DNA of 64,000 nt from Sporosarcina sp. FSL K6-3457 (GCF_038007285.1 NZ_JBBOWX010000001.1:2807501-2871500); one strand, 5' to 3'; counted from the first letter of the stretch, positions 29,707-40,837 are shown. Notes: a model not told the origin generated them from the sequence alone. Numbers and translations: made by a program.

Positions 29707-32027
29707 TTTGAAGATTCCTCCAATGCTATTTCGAGAACTTCTTCTGCGTCTGAAACGAGTTTAAAGGTCAACTCTTTTCGAACACTTTCCGGAATATCTT
29801 CGATGTCGCGCTCATTATCACTTGGCAAGATAATCGTCGTCAAGCCAGCACGATGAGCACTTAATGTTTTCTCTTTCACTCCACCAATCGGCAACACTCT
29901 ACCGCGTAGTGTAATTTCACCCGTCATCCCAACCTCACGGCGCACAGGTCGCTTCGTCAATGCAGATACAAGCGCAGTCGCAATTGTTACGCCTGCTGAT
30001 GGACCGTCTTTTGGAATGGCCCCTTCTGGCACGTGGATATGAATATCGTACGACTCATGGAATTCTGGGTCAATCCCGAACTCTTCCGTTTTCGATCGTA
30101 CATACGATAATGCTGTCTGCGCAGATTCCTTCATCACATCACCGAGTTTCCCCGTTAAAATCAGTTTCCCTTTCCCTGGGGATAAAGAAACTTCAATTTG
30201 CAATGTGTCGCCACCGACCTGTGTATAAGCAAGCCCCGTTGCCACACCGATTTGATTCACCGTTTCTGCCTGACCGTATCGAACTTTCTTTTTGCCGATT
30301 AAAGACTCAAGTGTTCTCGGACTAACCGTGACAGTCTTCTTCTCGCCCGTCACAATTTGTTTCGCGGCTTTACGGCAAACCCCTGCAATTTCACGCTCCA
30401 AGCCACGGACACCAGCTTCACGCGTATAATATCTAACAATATCTAGAATCGCCGGGTCACTAATACGGACTTGCGACTTCGTTAACCCATGCTCTTTTAA
30501 TTGCTTCGGAATCAAGTGATTTTTTGCAATTGAACATTTCTCAATCTCTGTATACCCTGCAATCGAAATGATTTCCATCCGATCCCGCAGTGGTCCTGGA
30601 ATCGCACTCAAATCATTGGCCGTCGCAATGAATAACACATTCGATAAATTATATGGTTCTTCAATATAATGGTCACTAAACGAATTATTTTGTTCAGGGT
30701 CAAGTACTTCAAGCATTGCCGAAGAGGGATCCCCGCGGAAGTCATTCGACATTTTATCGATCTCATCCAGCAAAAATACAGGATTAATAGTTCCTGCTTT
30801 TTTCATCCCTTGAATAATTCGACCTGGCATCGCACCTACATAGGTCCGTCTATGACCACGTATTTCCGACTCATCACGTACCCCACCAAGCGATATTCGA
30901 ACAAATTTCCTGCCGAGTGATTCTGCAATCGACCTTGCAAGAGATGTTTTTCCGACACCAGGAGGGCCTCCTAAACATAAAATAGGACCGCGCAATGAAT
31001 TAGTCAACTGACGAACAGCTAAATATTCGAGAATCCGCTCTTTGACTGTTTCTAGCCCATCATGATCACGATTTAAAATCTCTTCTGAACGGTTAATGTC
31101 CAGCTGATCTTTCGAGGCATCAGACCAAGGCAAGGAAACCAACCAATCGATGTAATTTCGGATAATGCCACTTTCAGCTGCAGCGGATGGAATCTTTTCA
31201 TATCTGTCAAGCTCACGCAACGCCGCTTCCTTGACCCCTTCCGGCATGTTCGCTTCCTCAATCCGTTCAGTTAGCTCCGCAACTTCCAGACCTTTTCCGT
31301 CCTTATCACCAAGTTCAGTTTGAATGGCCTTCATTTGCTCGCGCAAATAAAATTCTTTTTGCGTTCTCTCCATCGCTTCCTTGACACGTTCATTAATCTT
31401 GCGTTCAAGGTTCAGCACTTCTTGCTCATTGTAAAGCCTTGTAATCAGCCATTCCAGACGCTCATTGACATCTGTCATTTCAAGAACTTCCTGCTTCGCA
31501 ACTAATTTAAGCGGCAAATGAGATGCCACCATATCAGCAAGTCTCCCCGGCTCTGCAATGGCAGCGACTGAATCATAGGTTTCTTTCGTTACTTTCTTCG
31601 AAACCTTCGAGTATTTCTTGAAATATGTAAGTAACGTTCTCATTAAAGCTTCCGATTCGGCATCTTTCTCCTCATCATCTGGATAGCCGATTACTTCAAC
31701 AACCGGATACAAATCCGCTTCTTCATAATTCGACCATTCTGCACGTTCTACGCCTTCAATGAGCACCCGATACGTACCATTTGGCAACTGCGTTAATGAT
31801 TTCACTAACGCCAGCGTACCAATTTCATACAGGTCTTCCGCCTCAGGATTTTCTATACTAATATCCCTCTGTGTGGCAAGAAAAATCAAATTATCTTGAG
31901 CAATCGCATGTTCGATAGCAAATACAGAGCGTTCCCTTCCCACATCAATATGTAAAATCAACGATGGGTAAACAAGTAACCCTCGCAATGGCAATACAGG
32001 TATGTTTTTTCTTTTATTCGTCGTCAT
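29703..32027 (-). CDS. lonA: ATP-dependent protease Lon
   Basis: 774 residues: N-terminal substrate domain, coiled coil, AAA+ module with Walker [14 protein letters not shown] and Walker [11 protein letters not shown], and a protease domain with catalytic Ser in [10 protein letters not shown] and Lys in [14 protein letters not shown]. Degrades damaged and regulatory proteins. The lonB gene that often lies between clpX and lonA is not present here. Confidence 0.97.
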   Translation of the reverse strand: MTTNKRKNIPVLPLRGLLVYPSLILHIDVGRERSVFAIEHAIAQDNLIFLATQRDISIENPEAEDLYEIGTLALVKSLTQLPNGTYRVLIEGVERAEWSNYEEADLYPVVEVIGYPDDEEKDAESEALMRTLLTYFKKYSKVSKKVTKETYDSVAAIAEPGRLADMVASHLPLKLVAKQEVLEMTDVNERLEWLITRLYNEQEVLNLERKINERVKEAMERTQKEFYLREQMKAIQTELGDKDGKGLEVAELTERIEEANMPEGVKEAALRELDRYEKIPSAAAESGIIRNYIDWLVSLPWSDASKDQLDINRSEEILNRDHDGLETVKERILEYLAVRQLTNSLRGPILCLGGPPGVGKTSLARSIAESLGRKFVRISLGGVRDESEIRGHRRTYVGAMPGRIIQGMKKAGTINPVFLLDEIDKMSNDFRGDPSSAMLEVLDPEQNNSFSDHYIEEPYNLSNVLFIATANDLSAIPGPLRDRMEIISIAGYTEIEKCSIAKNHLIPKQLKEHGLTKSQVRISDPAILDIVRYYTREAGVRGLEREIAGVCRKAAKQIVTGEKKTVTVSPRTLESLIGKKKVRYGQAETVNQIGVATGLAYTQVGGDTLQIEVSLSPGKGKLILTGKLGDVMKESAQTALSYVRSKTEEFGIDPEFHESYDIHIHVPEGAIPKDGPSAGVTIATALVSALTKRPVRREVGMTGEITLRGRVLPIGGVKEKTLSAHRAGLTTIILPSDNERDIEDIPESVRKELTFKLVSDAEEVLEIALEESSK

Positions 32028-32069
32028 GTGGAAATCACCTCCATGAGTTATGTATAGCTTTGCATGTGG

Positions 32070-32123
32070 AAAAAAAGCTGACGACCGATGAACGCATATG
32101 CACGCGCGTCGTCGGAGTCAGCT
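32070..32123 (-). terminator. clpX-lonA intergenic terminator
   Basis: Long stem AGCTGAC-CCGACGA...TCGG-CGTCAGCT with mismatches and a run of seven T on the minus strand, shortly after the clpX stop. Confidence 0.7.
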
Positions 32124-32136
32124 CAACCTTCAGGCG

Positions 32137-33402
32137 TTACGCCGAATCTTTCTCGTGATCCAATTCTACAGAAGAACCATCTTCCCTTAACAGGATAGGT
32201 GTTGATTCTCCAATAACAGATCCTTTTGTAATGATACACTCTGTCACTTCTTCTAGAGAAGGCAGCTCGTACATGACATCTAACATAATATTTTCGATAA
32301 TCGAACGTAGCCCACGTGCTCCAGTTTTCCGGACAATTGCCTCTTTTGCAATTTCAATGAGCGCATCATCCTCAAAACGAAGTGCTACATCGTCAAGTTC
32401 AAACATCTTCTGATATTGTTTGACAATTGCATTTTTAGGAATCGTCAAGATTTGACGAAGCGTATCCTCACTAAGCTGCTCCAATGTTGCAATGACCGGC
32501 AAACGGCCGATGAACTCTGGAATCAAGCCAAAGCGTTGAAGATCTTCAGGTATCAATTTCGCAAGCAAAGATTGGTCTTCAGAGACTGCTTTCTTCTCTG
32601 TACCAAAACCAATCACTTTTTGCCCAATACGACGTTTGATAATATCTTCAATTCCATCGAAAGCGCCTCCTACGATAAAGAGGACATTCGTTGTATCGAT
32701 TTGGATGAATTCTTGATGTGGATGCTTACGTCCGCCCTGTGGTGGCACACTTGCAACTGTTCCTTCAAGAATTTTAAGAAGCGCCTGTTGAACACCTTCA
32801 CCTGATACATCACGCGTAATGGATGCATTTTCAGATTTACGTGCAACTTTATCGATTTCATCGATATAAATGATCCCTTTTTCTGCACGTTCAACATCAT
32901 AATCAGCCGCTTGAATCAGCTTTAACAAAATGTTTTCAACGTCTTCACCGACATATCCTGCCTCCGTCAATGACGTAGCATCTGCAATCGCAAATGGAAC
33001 ATCAAGGATTCTTGCAAGTGTTTGAGCAAGTAATGTTTTACCGCTTCCAGTAGGTCCGATGAGAACGATATTGGATTTCGACAGCTCAACGTCATCAATC
33101 TTACTGTTCGAATTAACACGCTTATAATGGTTATAGACAGCCACTGCCAAAGATTTTTTAGCGCGATCCTGCCCAATTAAGTAATCATTAAGTATACTTT
33201 GTATTTCTTTTGGTTTTGGAACGTCTTTCAATTCGAAACCTTCTTCGAGTCCAACTTCCTCTTCCACGATTTCTGCACAAAGTTCAACACATTCATCACA
33301 AATATAAACGCCTTGCCCAGCGACTAGCTTTCGAACCTGTTCCTGGGATTTCCCGCAAAAAGAACAGTTAAAGTTATCTTTTTCATCGTTAAATTTGAAC
33401 AT
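32137..33402 (-). CDS. clpX: ATP-dependent Clp protease ATPase subunit ClpX
   Basis: 421 residues. Zinc finger CSFCGK...CDECVELC at the N-terminus, Walker [13 protein letters not shown], Walker [19 protein letters not shown] pore loop, and the ClpP-docking IGF loop (QKVIGFGTE). Unfolds substrates for ClpP. ATG 33402 is chosen because GGGGTG ends 6 nt before it; an in-frame GTG lies at 33411 inside that site. Confidence 0.97.
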   Translation of the reverse strand: MFKFNDEKDNFNCSFCGKSQEQVRKLVAGQGVYICDECVELCAEIVEEEVGLEEGFELKDVPKPKEIQSILNDYLIGQDRAKKSLAVAVYNHYKRVNSNSKIDDVELSKSNIVLIGPTGSGKTLLAQTLARILDVPFAIADATSLTEAGYVGEDVENILLKLIQAADYDVERAEKGIIYIDEIDKVARKSENASITRDVSGEGVQQALLKILEGTVASVPPQGGRKHPHQEFIQIDTTNVLFIVGGAFDGIEDIIKRRIGQKVIGFGTEKKAVSEDQSLLAKLIPEDLQRFGLIPEFIGRLPVIATLEQLSEDTLRQILTIPKNAIVKQYQKMFELDDVALRFEDDALIEIAKEAIVRKTGARGLRSIIENIMLDVMYELPSLEEVTECIITKGSVIGESTPILLREDGSSVELDHEKDSA

Positions 33403-33510
33403 TATGCTCACCCCTATTCAAGTGACAATCTTACAAGATTCCCCGATTTTAATCAACTAATTAGAATTTGCTCCACTATGTAAGAAAGTTTTTTCTTTCT
33501 TTGTTCTACT

Positions 33511-33541
33511 AAAAACAAGGTACGGTCTTCCGTACCTTGTC
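33511..33541 (-). terminator. Terminator after tig
   Basis: 11-bp perfect stem (ACAAGGTACGG/CCGTACCTTGT) with a 4-nt loop and TTTTTAG on the minus strand. Confidence 0.8.
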
Positions 33542-33555
33542 CATATTCAATAATA

Positions 33556-34842
33556 TTATTCCGTAATTTTTGCAGTTTCAACAAGAAGCTCAACTGTTTT
33601 ATTGAAACGAAGATCGTTTTCAAGAACTTTCGTTCCACCAAGTGTCTTCTTGATTTGCTCGATGTCCATACCGAATTGCGCAGACATTTTTTCAAGCTCA
33701 GCATTGATATCTTCTTCTGCAACCTCAATTGCTTCTACTTTACCGATTGCTTCAAGTACTAATGAAACGCGTACGCGGTTTAGTGCGTCGTCTTTCATTT
33801 GCTCACGAAGTGCTTCTTCGTTTTGTCCTGAGAATTGGAAGTAAAGCTCCATGTTCATACCTTGCATTTGAAGGCGTTGTGCGAATTCATCCATCATGCG
33901 ATCTGTTTCAGATGCGATCATCACTTCTGGAATGTCGATTTCTGCATTTCTTGCAGCTGCTTCAACAAGATCGTCGCGAAGTGCTGTTTCAGAAGCAGAT
34001 TTCTTCTCTTCCAATGTTTTTTCTTTCAACTTCGTGCGTAATGCTTCAAGACTTTCAACTTCTTCGTCAATTTCTTTCGCTAATTCATCATCAAGTGCTG
34101 GAATTTCTTTTGATTTGATTTCGTGAACTTTCACTTTGAATACTGCTGGTTGGCCCGCAAGTTCTGCCGCATGGTATTCTTCAGGGAACGTCAATTCAAC
34201 GTCTTTTTCTTCACCTGTTTTCATACCAACCATTTGCTCTTCAAAGCCTGGAATGAATGAGTTAGAACCGATTTCAAGCTCATACTGCTCAGCTTTACCG
34301 CCTTCGAATGCTTCGCCGTTCGCAAAACCTTCAAAATCCAATTTCACTGTGTCGCCATTTTCAATCGCGCCATCTTCTTTGATAACCAGTTCAGCGAATG
34401 CTTTTTGACTATCCTTCAATTGCTCTTCGATTTCTTCGTCCGTTACTGCCGTTTCCTGACGTGTTACTTCAAGACCTTTATAGTCTCCAAGTTTCACTTC
34501 TGGTTTCAAAGTAACAACTGCTTTGAAAATAAGCGATTGACCTTTTTCCATTTGCTCGATATCGATCTCAGGACGATCGATTGGTTCAACGTCAGCTTCT
34601 TCGATTGCTTTCGCATACGCTTCCGGTAGGATAAAATCAAGTGCATCATTGTAAAGTGATTCTACACCATACATTTTTTCAAACATCGGACGTGGCATTT
34701 TACCCTTACGGAATCCTGGTGCTTGAACTTGTTTAACAACTTTTTTAAACGCTTTGTCAATACCCGCAGTTACCTCTTCAGCAGGAACCTCAACTGTTAG
34801 TGTCCCTGTATTACCTTCGTGTTTTTCCCATTTAACTGACAT
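33556..34842 (-). CDS. tig: Trigger factor
   Basis: 428 residues: ribosome-binding domain with signature GFRKGKMPR (about 44-52), FKBP-type PPIase domain (about 150-245) and an alpha-helical chaperone domain. Start ATG 34842 ([10 protein letters not shown]) has GGAGG about 8 nt upstream; the frame stays open to 34872 without a site. First chaperone for nascent chains. Ends at a terminator before clpX. Confidence 0.97.
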   Translation of the reverse strand: MSVKWEKHEGNTGTLTVEVPAEEVTAGIDKAFKKVVKQVQAPGFRKGKMPRPMFEKMYGVESLYNDALDFILPEAYAKAIEEADVEPIDRPEIDIEQMEKGQSLIFKAVVTLKPEVKLGDYKGLEVTRQETAVTDEEIEEQLKDSQKAFAELVIKEDGAIENGDTVKLDFEGFANGEAFEGGKAEQYELEIGSNSFIPGFEEQMVGMKTGEEKDVELTFPEEYHAAELAGQPAVFKVKVHEIKSKEIPALDDELAKEIDEEVESLEALRTKLKEKTLEEKKSASETALRDDLVEAAARNAEIDIPEVMIASETDRMMDEFAQRLQMQGMNMELYFQFSGQNEEALREQMKDDALNRVRVSLVLEAIGKVEAIEVAEEDINAELEKMSAQFGMDIEQIKKTLGGTKVLENDLRFNKTVELLVETAKITE

Positions 34843-34952
34843 AATCAAAAACCTCCGAATCATTTTGGCCAATATGTTTTCGTACTTGTATACTCATTGA
34901 CAACCATTACAGTATATCATAGTCTTTGCATCTTTCAACAGATTTAATTCCT

Positions 34953-35927
34953 TTACGGAAAGCTCAAATCACTATCAATTTGCTCAATAAGTCTGCTTAG
35001 TTCCGTCTCGGGTAATGGCTGACCCGAAAATAAACTTTCTATGTAGTGGACGTAGACAGTCGCGACTTCACTAGCTTTGTACTGATTCCAGCCGAATGGA
35101 AACGCAGTGATGGCAAATTTTTCGATAAGACCACGCGCCATCTCCAATCTAGATGGATCCTTTAGTAATAGTTGGTCTACCTCCGCAAGCACTTCTTGCG
35201 TTAGGTCATCTCTGCCCGGTAGCGTCATGCTGACAGGTATTACCGTCTGCTGCCAACCAAATTTGCGCACAACCACTTCATCTGCGTACTCCGCCTGATG
35301 GAGTAATGTTAATGCAAACGTGATGATAAGCGGTGCAACATCGTCACGCTCCGCAATTTCTATTAGGAGCGGAACCATCCCTGACAATTCCATCCCTTCG
35401 AGAGAAGCGAGTGCATACTGTTGGTGCATTGAATCCATAGCATTGAATTCATCCAACGTGAAGGGCTTCATCGGAACGGCTTGTTGTTCCGCAACATACC
35501 GATTGGAGAGACGCCCATTCAATTCGCGTAAATACGTAAATTTTTTCAACATATCCTCTGGAACAATTCCCTCACCGATAAGAGCATCAATCGTCATTTC
35601 TACTTCCTCATATTCCTGCAATTGAATACTGATCGTTAAATACAATTCCATCGCATCGATATAATCGGTAGCTCCACTATGTAGTAGCCTTGCTGCAATG
35701 TCTTTTGCGCGCTCAAACTCTTTCGTTTCATAAAGGGCGACAGCGTATGGGCCTAGAAATTCCGGATAATCAGGCTCATAAAGAATAGCCTGATCAAACA
35801 CTTCGACTGCCCGATCGAAATTTGACTGTTCCACGGCGACTAGCCCTTGTTCAACGAGTTTTTCATATGTACCTGGGAAGACAATCACATTGTCCGTTTT
35901 CCGAATCCTGCCGTATTTCCTCCGCAC
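34953..35927 (-). CDS. TPR-repeat protein (YsoA-like)
   Basis: About 324 residues with TPR-like helix pairs near the N-terminus (LVEQGLVAVEQSNFDRAVEVFDQAI, PYAVALYETKEFERAKDIAARLL). B. subtilis has the TPR protein YsoA in the same place upstream of tig. The start is taken as GTG 35927 with AAAGGTG upstream; earlier ATGs (35945, 35948) would sit almost on a possible -10 (TATAGT). Function unknown. Confidence 0.75.
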   Translation of the reverse strand: MRRKYGRIRKTDNVIVFPGTYEKLVEQGLVAVEQSNFDRAVEVFDQAILYEPDYPEFLGPYAVALYETKEFERAKDIAARLLHSGATDYIDAMELYLTISIQLQEYEEVEMTIDALIGEGIVPEDMLKKFTYLRELNGRLSNRYVAEQQAVPMKPFTLDEFNAMDSMHQQYALASLEGMELSGMVPLLIEIAERDDVAPLIITFALTLLHQAEYADEVVVRKFGWQQTVIPVSMTLPGRDDLTQEVLAEVDQLLLKDPSRLEMARGLIEKFAITAFPFGWNQYKASEVATVYVHYIESLFSGQPLPETELSRLIEQIDSDLSFP

Positions 35928-36048
35928 TACGCTCACACCTTTCATCATTTTCACTATAGCATAGCGATTTCCATTTTGAAATTGATTCACGGCTCATGAC
36001 TGAAATCAATTTCACCCACACCAATAACTTTCGTTCATTGCTACAAAA

Positions 36049-36078
36049 AAACGCCACTCAGTTAGTTATGAGGGCGTT
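36049..36078 (-). terminator. Terminator of the nag-ptsH operon
   Basis: Stem AACGCC-CTCA/TGAG-TGGCGTT with an 8-nt loop and seven T on the minus strand, 18 nt after the ptsH stop. Confidence 0.8.
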
Positions 36079-36095
36079 GATGGTTCATCAATCGG

Positions 36096-36362
36096 TTACT
36101 GACCAATTCCTTCTGTTGTAATCACTTCATCTACTTTAGCCATCACTGCGGCTTCGTCCGTACCATCTGCAACGATTGTAATCTCTGCACCCACTGCAAT
36201 TCCAAGTGCCATGACCCCCATAATAGATTTCAAGTTAACCTCTTTGTCCTTATAAATAAGCTTCACGTCTGCCGCAAAAGGTGTTACTGCTGCAACCAAT
36301 TGAGATGATGGACGTGCATGAAGTCCTTCATTCGTTACGATTTTATAACTTTTCTGAATCAT
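36096..36362 (-). CDS. ptsH: Phosphocarrier protein HPr
   Basis: 88 residues from ATG 36362, the standard HPr length; an in-frame ATG at 36383 is further up. Phosphorylated His in GLHARPSS (about 15) and regulatory Ser in NLKSIMGVMALG (about 46), so both PTS transfer and HPr-kinase/CcpA signalling are possible. No ptsI follows; the gene ends the nagA-nagB-nagR-SIS operon. Placement in an amino-sugar operon is unusual because ptsH is normally with ptsI. Confidence 0.93.
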   Translation of the reverse strand: MIQKSYKIVTNEGLHARPSSQLVAAVTPFAADVKLIYKDKEVNLKSIMGVMALGIAVGAEITIVADGTDEAAVMAKVDEVITTEGIGQ

Positions 36363-36399
36363 TTCATAACCTCTCCTCTTCATTTAAAGTAATGGACGA

Positions 36400-37122
36400 T
36401 TAGAACTCAATACGATCAGCGTATGTAGCCATCATTCGCTCATTATGTGCTGTACTACCATCTAAATTACTGCTTTTAAAAATGGGAGGTTCTTGACCAC
36501 TGCCAATCATATCATCAATCACGCGGCTAAAAGTAGCATGGAGCAACATATTTCCCATGATACTAGAAGCTGGAGCATACGAGAGGTCTCCTGATGTCAG
36601 TAGTCCATCACCTAACGGGACATGCGTGTTTAGTATATCATCTACAACATCTTCAAGCCTCTGACCAGAGGGATGCTTGGAAGACTGCTCAGCTGCCTTA
36701 TAATAGAGAGACTGGATTGAAACCGTATAAGCCCCAGATTGTTGCGCTTTAATCGCCACATCAATCGGGACTGGATTACGTCCAGACGTCGAAATCACAA
36801 TCACCGTATCATCTGGACGAAAATCTAGTAGTTCTGCAAATCTATGAATAAAAGTAGGATCCTTTTCATTGGTAGAAGACTCTGTTGCCCCTATATGGAG
36901 CATAAGTGGCTCAATGAAAATCGGCTGTATAGGCGCTAATCCACCCGCACGAAAATAGGACTCTTCCGCAATTAAATGCGAATGTCCGCAGCCAAACAAC
37001 TGAATAATGCCACCACGCGTGAGACGTTGTGCAATCTCAGCCGCTACTTTTTCAAGTGTGGATTGCTCTTCATGAGAAACTTCCTTCATCAACGCATGGA
37101 TCGCTTCAAAATACGGATTCAA
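36400..37122 (-). CDS. SIS-domain sugar-phosphate protein (UPF0309-like)
   Basis: 240 residues from TTG 37122 (TAGGAGG 7 nt upstream). One SIS domain with FGCGHSHLIAEE and VIVISTSGRNPVPIDVA. Such proteins bind phosphosugars as isomerases, etherases or sensors. It lies 4 bp after nagR and 37 bp before ptsH, so it probably handles an amino-sugar phosphate, but the reaction is unknown. Confidence 0.78.
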   Translation of the reverse strand: MNPYFEAIHALMKEVSHEEQSTLEKVAAEIAQRLTRGGIIQLFGCGHSHLIAEESYFRAGGLAPIQPIFIEPLMLHIGATESSTNEKDPTFIHRFAELLDFRPDDTVIVISTSGRNPVPIDVAIKAQQSGAYTVSIQSLYYKAAEQSSKHPSGQRLEDVVDDILNTHVPLGDGLLTSGDLSYAPASSIMGNMLLHATFSRVIDDMIGSGQEPPIFKSSNLDGSTAHNERMMATYADRIEF

Positions 37123-37126
37123 CCTA

Positions 37127-37858
37127 CTACCTCCTAATTTCACTGATGAATTTATAGCGGTCCGCCCGGTACGTGCTTCGAACAATTTCAAAAGGCATTT
37201 CGCCCGTTAAAAAACTGACACGCTCTATAACTATTACAGCAGCAGGTACACTAATTTGAAGAAACTCCGCATCCTCTTTGTTGACAAGTGTAGCCTCCAT
37301 ACTTTGTAGTGCATGACTAATCGACAGTTCCTTTTGGTGTTCAATAAATGAATACAACGACCCTTCCACTGCATCCAAATCTAATTCCGGAACAATTTTC
37401 ACCGGAAGATATGATCGTTCAATCGCCATCGGCTTATGATCTGCATAGCGAATGCGTTTGACGGCAAATACCTGCTCCCCTTCCATTAACTGCAGGGCTT
37501 GTGCAATGTCATCCTCCGCGATCACTTTTTTCAAACTAATTAATTGAGTGCCCGGCTCCATACCACGTGATAACATATCTTCCGTAAAGCTCGTCAATCC
37601 ACTAAGCGGTTGTTCCACTTTCGGAGCAGCCACAAATGTCCCGCGACCCTTTTCACGATAGAGCAATCCCTCTGTCACCAAATTTGTAATCGATTGACGC
37701 ACCGTCATTCGACTGACTTCAAACATCTCCGTTAACTCACGTTCCGAAGGGATTGCTGTTCCCACCGAAAATTCACCTTGCTTCATGCGAAGTTTCAGAT
37801 ACTCTTCAATTTGGACATACATCGGTACAGGGGACTCTTTGTCCAACAAAGTACTCAC
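37127..37858 (-). CDS. nagR: GntR-family regulator NagR (YvoA-like)
   Basis: 243 residues: N-terminal winged helix with IPSERELTEMFEVSRMTVRQSITNLVTEG and a C-terminal UTRA ligand domain. NagR proteins repress nag genes and respond to amino-sugar phosphates. Its ATG overlaps the nagB stop (ATGA), matching the nagAB-nagR order of Bacillus. Matching operators lie upstream of nagA. Confidence 0.88.
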   Translation of the reverse strand: MSTLLDKESPVPMYVQIEEYLKLRMKQGEFSVGTAIPSERELTEMFEVSRMTVRQSITNLVTEGLLYREKGRGTFVAAPKVEQPLSGLTSFTEDMLSRGMEPGTQLISLKKVIAEDDIAQALQLMEGEQVFAVKRIRYADHKPMAIERSYLPVKIVPELDLDAVEGSLYSFIEHQKELSISHALQSMEATLVNKEDAEFLQISVPAAVIVIERVSFLTGEMPFEIVRSTYRADRYKFISEIRR

Positions 37859-38598
37859 TGCCCTTCTGTTTGCACCAAAGCATATGCTTCTTTATCAACA
37901 ATCAAGGTTACATCGGCATGATTCCACAGATAAGATGCCGGGAAATCTTGGCTAATTTCTTTACTCAACAATTGCTTAACAGCCTCTGCTTTACTTGCTC
38001 CAGAAGCAATCAAAACGATCTTCTTACTTTTCAAAATAGACTTAATGCCTGTTGTCACAGCATGTGTCGGCACATCATCAATCGATGGGAAGAAACGTGC
38101 GTTACTTTCACGCGTAGATGCAACAAGTTCAGCGATATGCGTTAAGCTTTCTGGATCAGTTCCCGGTTCATTGAAACCAATATGACCGTTTGTACCGATT
38201 CCAAGAATTTGTAGATCGATTGGACCTACACGATCAATGATTTCTTCATAACGCACACATTCGTCTTCAGGTGACGAAGCCATACCATTCGGTACATGCG
38301 TGTTATCGATTGAAATATCAATGTGGTTAAATAAATTTTCAGCCATAAATGTATGGTAGCTTTCTGCATGGTCTGCTGGTAAACCAATATATTCGTCAAG
38401 ATTAATGGTGCTTACATTTTTATAAGAAACGCCACGCTTTTTAACGCCTTCGATTAACTCTTTATACAAGCCTACTGGTGTTGAACCTGTTGCCAATCCA
38501 AGAACCGATTGACCATTCTCAATAACTTGCGCTTCCACCAGTTGTGCCGCCTGTTCACTTGCTGCATCATAATTTTCAAATACTAATACTTTCATCAT
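37855..38598 (-). CDS. nagB: Glucosamine-6-phosphate deaminase
   Basis: 247 residues. GLATGSTPVGLY (phosphate loop), NLDEYIGL (catalytic Asp) and GIGTNGHIGFNEPG (catalytic His). Converts glucosamine-6-P to fructose-6-P and ammonia. Overlaps both neighbours by 4 bp; ATG pair 38598/38595 preceded by AAGGAGGA. Confidence 0.96.
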   Translation of the reverse strand: MMKVLVFENYDAASEQAAQLVEAQVIENGQSVLGLATGSTPVGLYKELIEGVKKRGVSYKNVSTINLDEYIGLPADHAESYHTFMAENLFNHIDISIDNTHVPNGMASSPEDECVRYEEIIDRVGPIDLQILGIGTNGHIGFNEPGTDPESLTHIAELVASTRESNARFFPSIDDVPTHAVTTGIKSILKSKKIVLIASGASKAEAVKQLLSKEISQDFPASYLWNHADVTLIVDKEAYALVQTEGQ

Positions 38599-39761
38599 AG
38601 TTCCTCCTTCGAGTATGTGAGATTCCCCCTACAAATCGTCAACTGAACAGTCCAGTCTTCATCGATGATTGTAAGGTCTGCATCCTTACCAGACTCAATC
38701 TTGCCTTTATTGTCAAGACCGAGCTGTGTTGCTGCATTTGTAGATGTCATCGCAACCAATTCAGCCACTGTACAATTTGTTATGGCTTTCATGTTTTTCG
38801 CTGCATGTTCCATCGTTAAAATACTACCCGCAAGCGTGCCATCTGGCAAGCGAGCGTCTTTATGCGTTACCTCGACGTCTTGCCCACCTAAATCATACGT
38901 TCCAGGCGGCAATCCCTTCGCGCGCATCGCATCTGTAATTAGTATAATACCACTTGCACCTTTTTGGCGATACGCCAATTCTACTGCTTTTGGATGACTA
39001 TGAATCCCGTCCACAATTATTTCTACCTGTAGTGAATCCTCTAAAAAAGCAGCACCTACAACTCCAGGCTCCCGGTGATGGAAAGGACTCATTTGATTAT
39101 ATAGATGCGTAATATGACTTGCACCAGCCTCAACTGCACTATGCACAACATCTGACGTCGCATCCGTATGACCAAGAGATGCAACAACCCCACCCTTTGT
39201 CAATTCTTCAATAAATGCAAGCCCATTTTCCAGCTCTGGCGCCATTGTTACAAGTTTAATGCGATCGCCACTAATTTCTTGCCATTTGTTAAAAAGTTCT
39301 GAAGAAGGCGCAATCATATGCTCAACCGGCTGTGCACCTGCCCTTATTGTTGACAGGAAAGGTCCCTCCAGATGAACCCCAAGCATTTCAGCCTGTGTCT
39401 CATCAGCCGTAAAAAGGCTCGCATTATGCAACGCCGCAGAAATCGCCTCATCGGACTGCGTCATCGTCGTCGCCAAAAAACTTGTCGTCCCTTCACGTGG
39501 AAGCGAGCCTGCCAAACCTTTCAATGCTTCCGGCGTCGCATCCATCGCATCAAAACTAGACGAACCATGAATATGTACATCTATAAACCCAGGAACCACA
39601 GTCCAATTTTTGTCCGCTGCATCAATGTGGATATCCGCAACAGTTGTAATGGAAGCAGCGATTTCTTTTATTTTACCATCTTCCACAAAAATATCTCCAA
39701 TAAAACTAGCGTTTGTTGCATCTGCGATTGTAATATTTGAGATTAATAACGTTTTCCCCAT
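38595..39761 (-). CDS. nagA: N-acetylglucosamine-6-phosphate deacetylase
   Basis: 388 residues from ATG 39761 (AAGGAGG about 8 nt upstream; the frame is open to 39818 without support). Metal site HIHG, HLEGPFLS, SLGHTDAT, SHITHLYNQMSPFHHREPG, and catalytic Asp in LITDAMRAKG. First gene of the operon. Confidence 0.95.
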   Translation of the reverse strand: MGKTLLISNITIADATNASFIGDIFVEDGKIKEIAASITTVADIHIDAADKNWTVVPGFIDVHIHGSSSFDAMDATPEALKGLAGSLPREGTTSFLATTMTQSDEAISAALHNASLFTADETQAEMLGVHLEGPFLSTIRAGAQPVEHMIAPSSELFNKWQEISGDRIKLVTMAPELENGLAFIEELTKGGVVASLGHTDATSDVVHSAVEAGASHITHLYNQMSPFHHREPGVVGAAFLEDSLQVEIIVDGIHSHPKAVELAYRQKGASGIILITDAMRAKGLPPGTYDLGGQDVEVTHKDARLPDGTLAGSILTMEHAAKNMKAITNCTVAELVAMTSTNAATQLGLDNKGKIESGKDADLTIIDEDWTVQLTICRGNLTYSKEEL

Positions 39762-39810
39762 AGAATTTCCTCCTTGTTTACTGTTGTTGGTATCAAAAAC
39801 TTTCTTTTTA

Positions 39811-39846
39811 CTATACACCTAATTGGTATAGTCGTCTAGACCATTT
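39811..39846 (-). promoter_or_regulatory. NagR-like operators upstream of nagA
   Basis: ATGGTCTAGACGAC at 39831-39844 (minus strand) resembles the published NagR site with core TGGTCTAGACCA. Next to it is a second imperfect palindrome CTATACACC...GGTATAG (39811-39831). A TATAAT lies at 39851-39856, so both would cover the start of transcription. Confidence 0.6.
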
Positions 39847-39939
39847 CAGAATTATACACAACGCAAAATAACTACTTGAAATGATTGAGCAATATTAGTT
39901 AATCTTCTATTGTTCAATTAATACTTCCGGTATTGAATA

Positions 39940-40383
39940 TCATGTTTGTTTCAAAGGTTTTTTAAACACATAGCTTGCTTTGGTGTACTTCATTTTATTC
40001 TCGTAAAAACGGTGTGCATCTGTACGCTGTAATCCTGATGATAGAGACACACTTTCATAATTATTTTCTTTTGCCCACTCATGAACATATGTAAGTAGTT
40101 TTTCACCATAACCCTTTGAACGTCTATTCCTATCTGCAACCAAGTCACAGATCCAAATAAATCTACCACTAGAAAGTGTTATCATCGGCTTGAAACCAAT
40201 CACTGCAACAATTTCATCACCGTCGAGTAAAGCGAGCATCTTATAGCTATCACTCTCTTGCGCAGCAATTACTAATTCAAGATAAGCACTTTCATCTAGA
40301 TGGGTACGTAACTGTTTCATAATAGGAAATGCTTCAATAATTTCATCGTGTGATTGAAGTTCTTTAATTGTTATAGTGTCCAT
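39940..40383 (-). CDS. GNAT-family N-acetyltransferase
   Basis: 147 residues, compact GNAT fold. Acetyl-CoA loop in DLVADRNRRSKGYGEKLLTYVHEWAKE (R/Q-x-x-G-x-G/A type) and a C-terminal HRFYENKMKY strand typical of the family. AGAGG lies about 9 nt before the ATG. The substrate cannot be inferred. It is monocistronic and the last ordinary gene before the CRISPR region. Confidence 0.82.
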   Translation of the reverse strand: MDTITIKELQSHDEIIEAFPIMKQLRTHLDESAYLELVIAAQESDSYKMLALLDGDEIVAVIGFKPMITLSSGRFIWICDLVADRNRRSKGYGEKLLTYVHEWAKENNYESVSLSSGLQRTDAHRFYENKMKYTKASYVFKKPLKQT

Positions 40384-40837
40384 AAGCGGAAACCTCTTTT
40401 CATTTTTTTATAATGGATACTTTCAACAAATTTTATAGCTCTTTTAACTCTTTATCAAGGCCTATGCCTTTGCATATTCCATTTAGTTACATAGGTTCTT
40501 TGTTCTATATCAAGTCATCACTAATTTTTATTTTTGATTCTAAAGACTCCCCCTTCTCACTGACATTATTCGCCAAAAAATGTGACGTTTTTAATTGAAG
40601 AGTTATGTAGCAAGCGTTACTTTAGCTGTTTCCCCTCCTTCTACAAGCTCTTCTCAATTAAACATAGAAAAAGCCTACTCAAACAAGCTAGCCGTGTTAT
40701 TCACTATTTTTTTCTTGTGATTTTACTTCCCGAACCTCGAAGACCCATCTTCATCGCGTTGACACCGAAACCTCCACTCTCGCTAGAGCTATAGAAAGCC
40801 GATAGACAATTCCTTGCTTAGAAACTTCCTCCTTCTT
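40384..40837. other. Non-coding stretch left of CRISPR array 1
   Basis: About 450 bp with no supported gene. Short open frames lack ribosome sites and family signatures. It holds no cas gene and no recognisable remnant. Confidence 0.5.

Noticed and set aside
32028-32136. lonB between clpX and lonA
   Set aside because: The gap is only 109 bp and holds a terminator; no coding sequence.
40413-40794. Two short plus-strand frames before CRISPR array 1
   Set aside because: No ribosome site, no recognisable domains, composition unlike neighbours.
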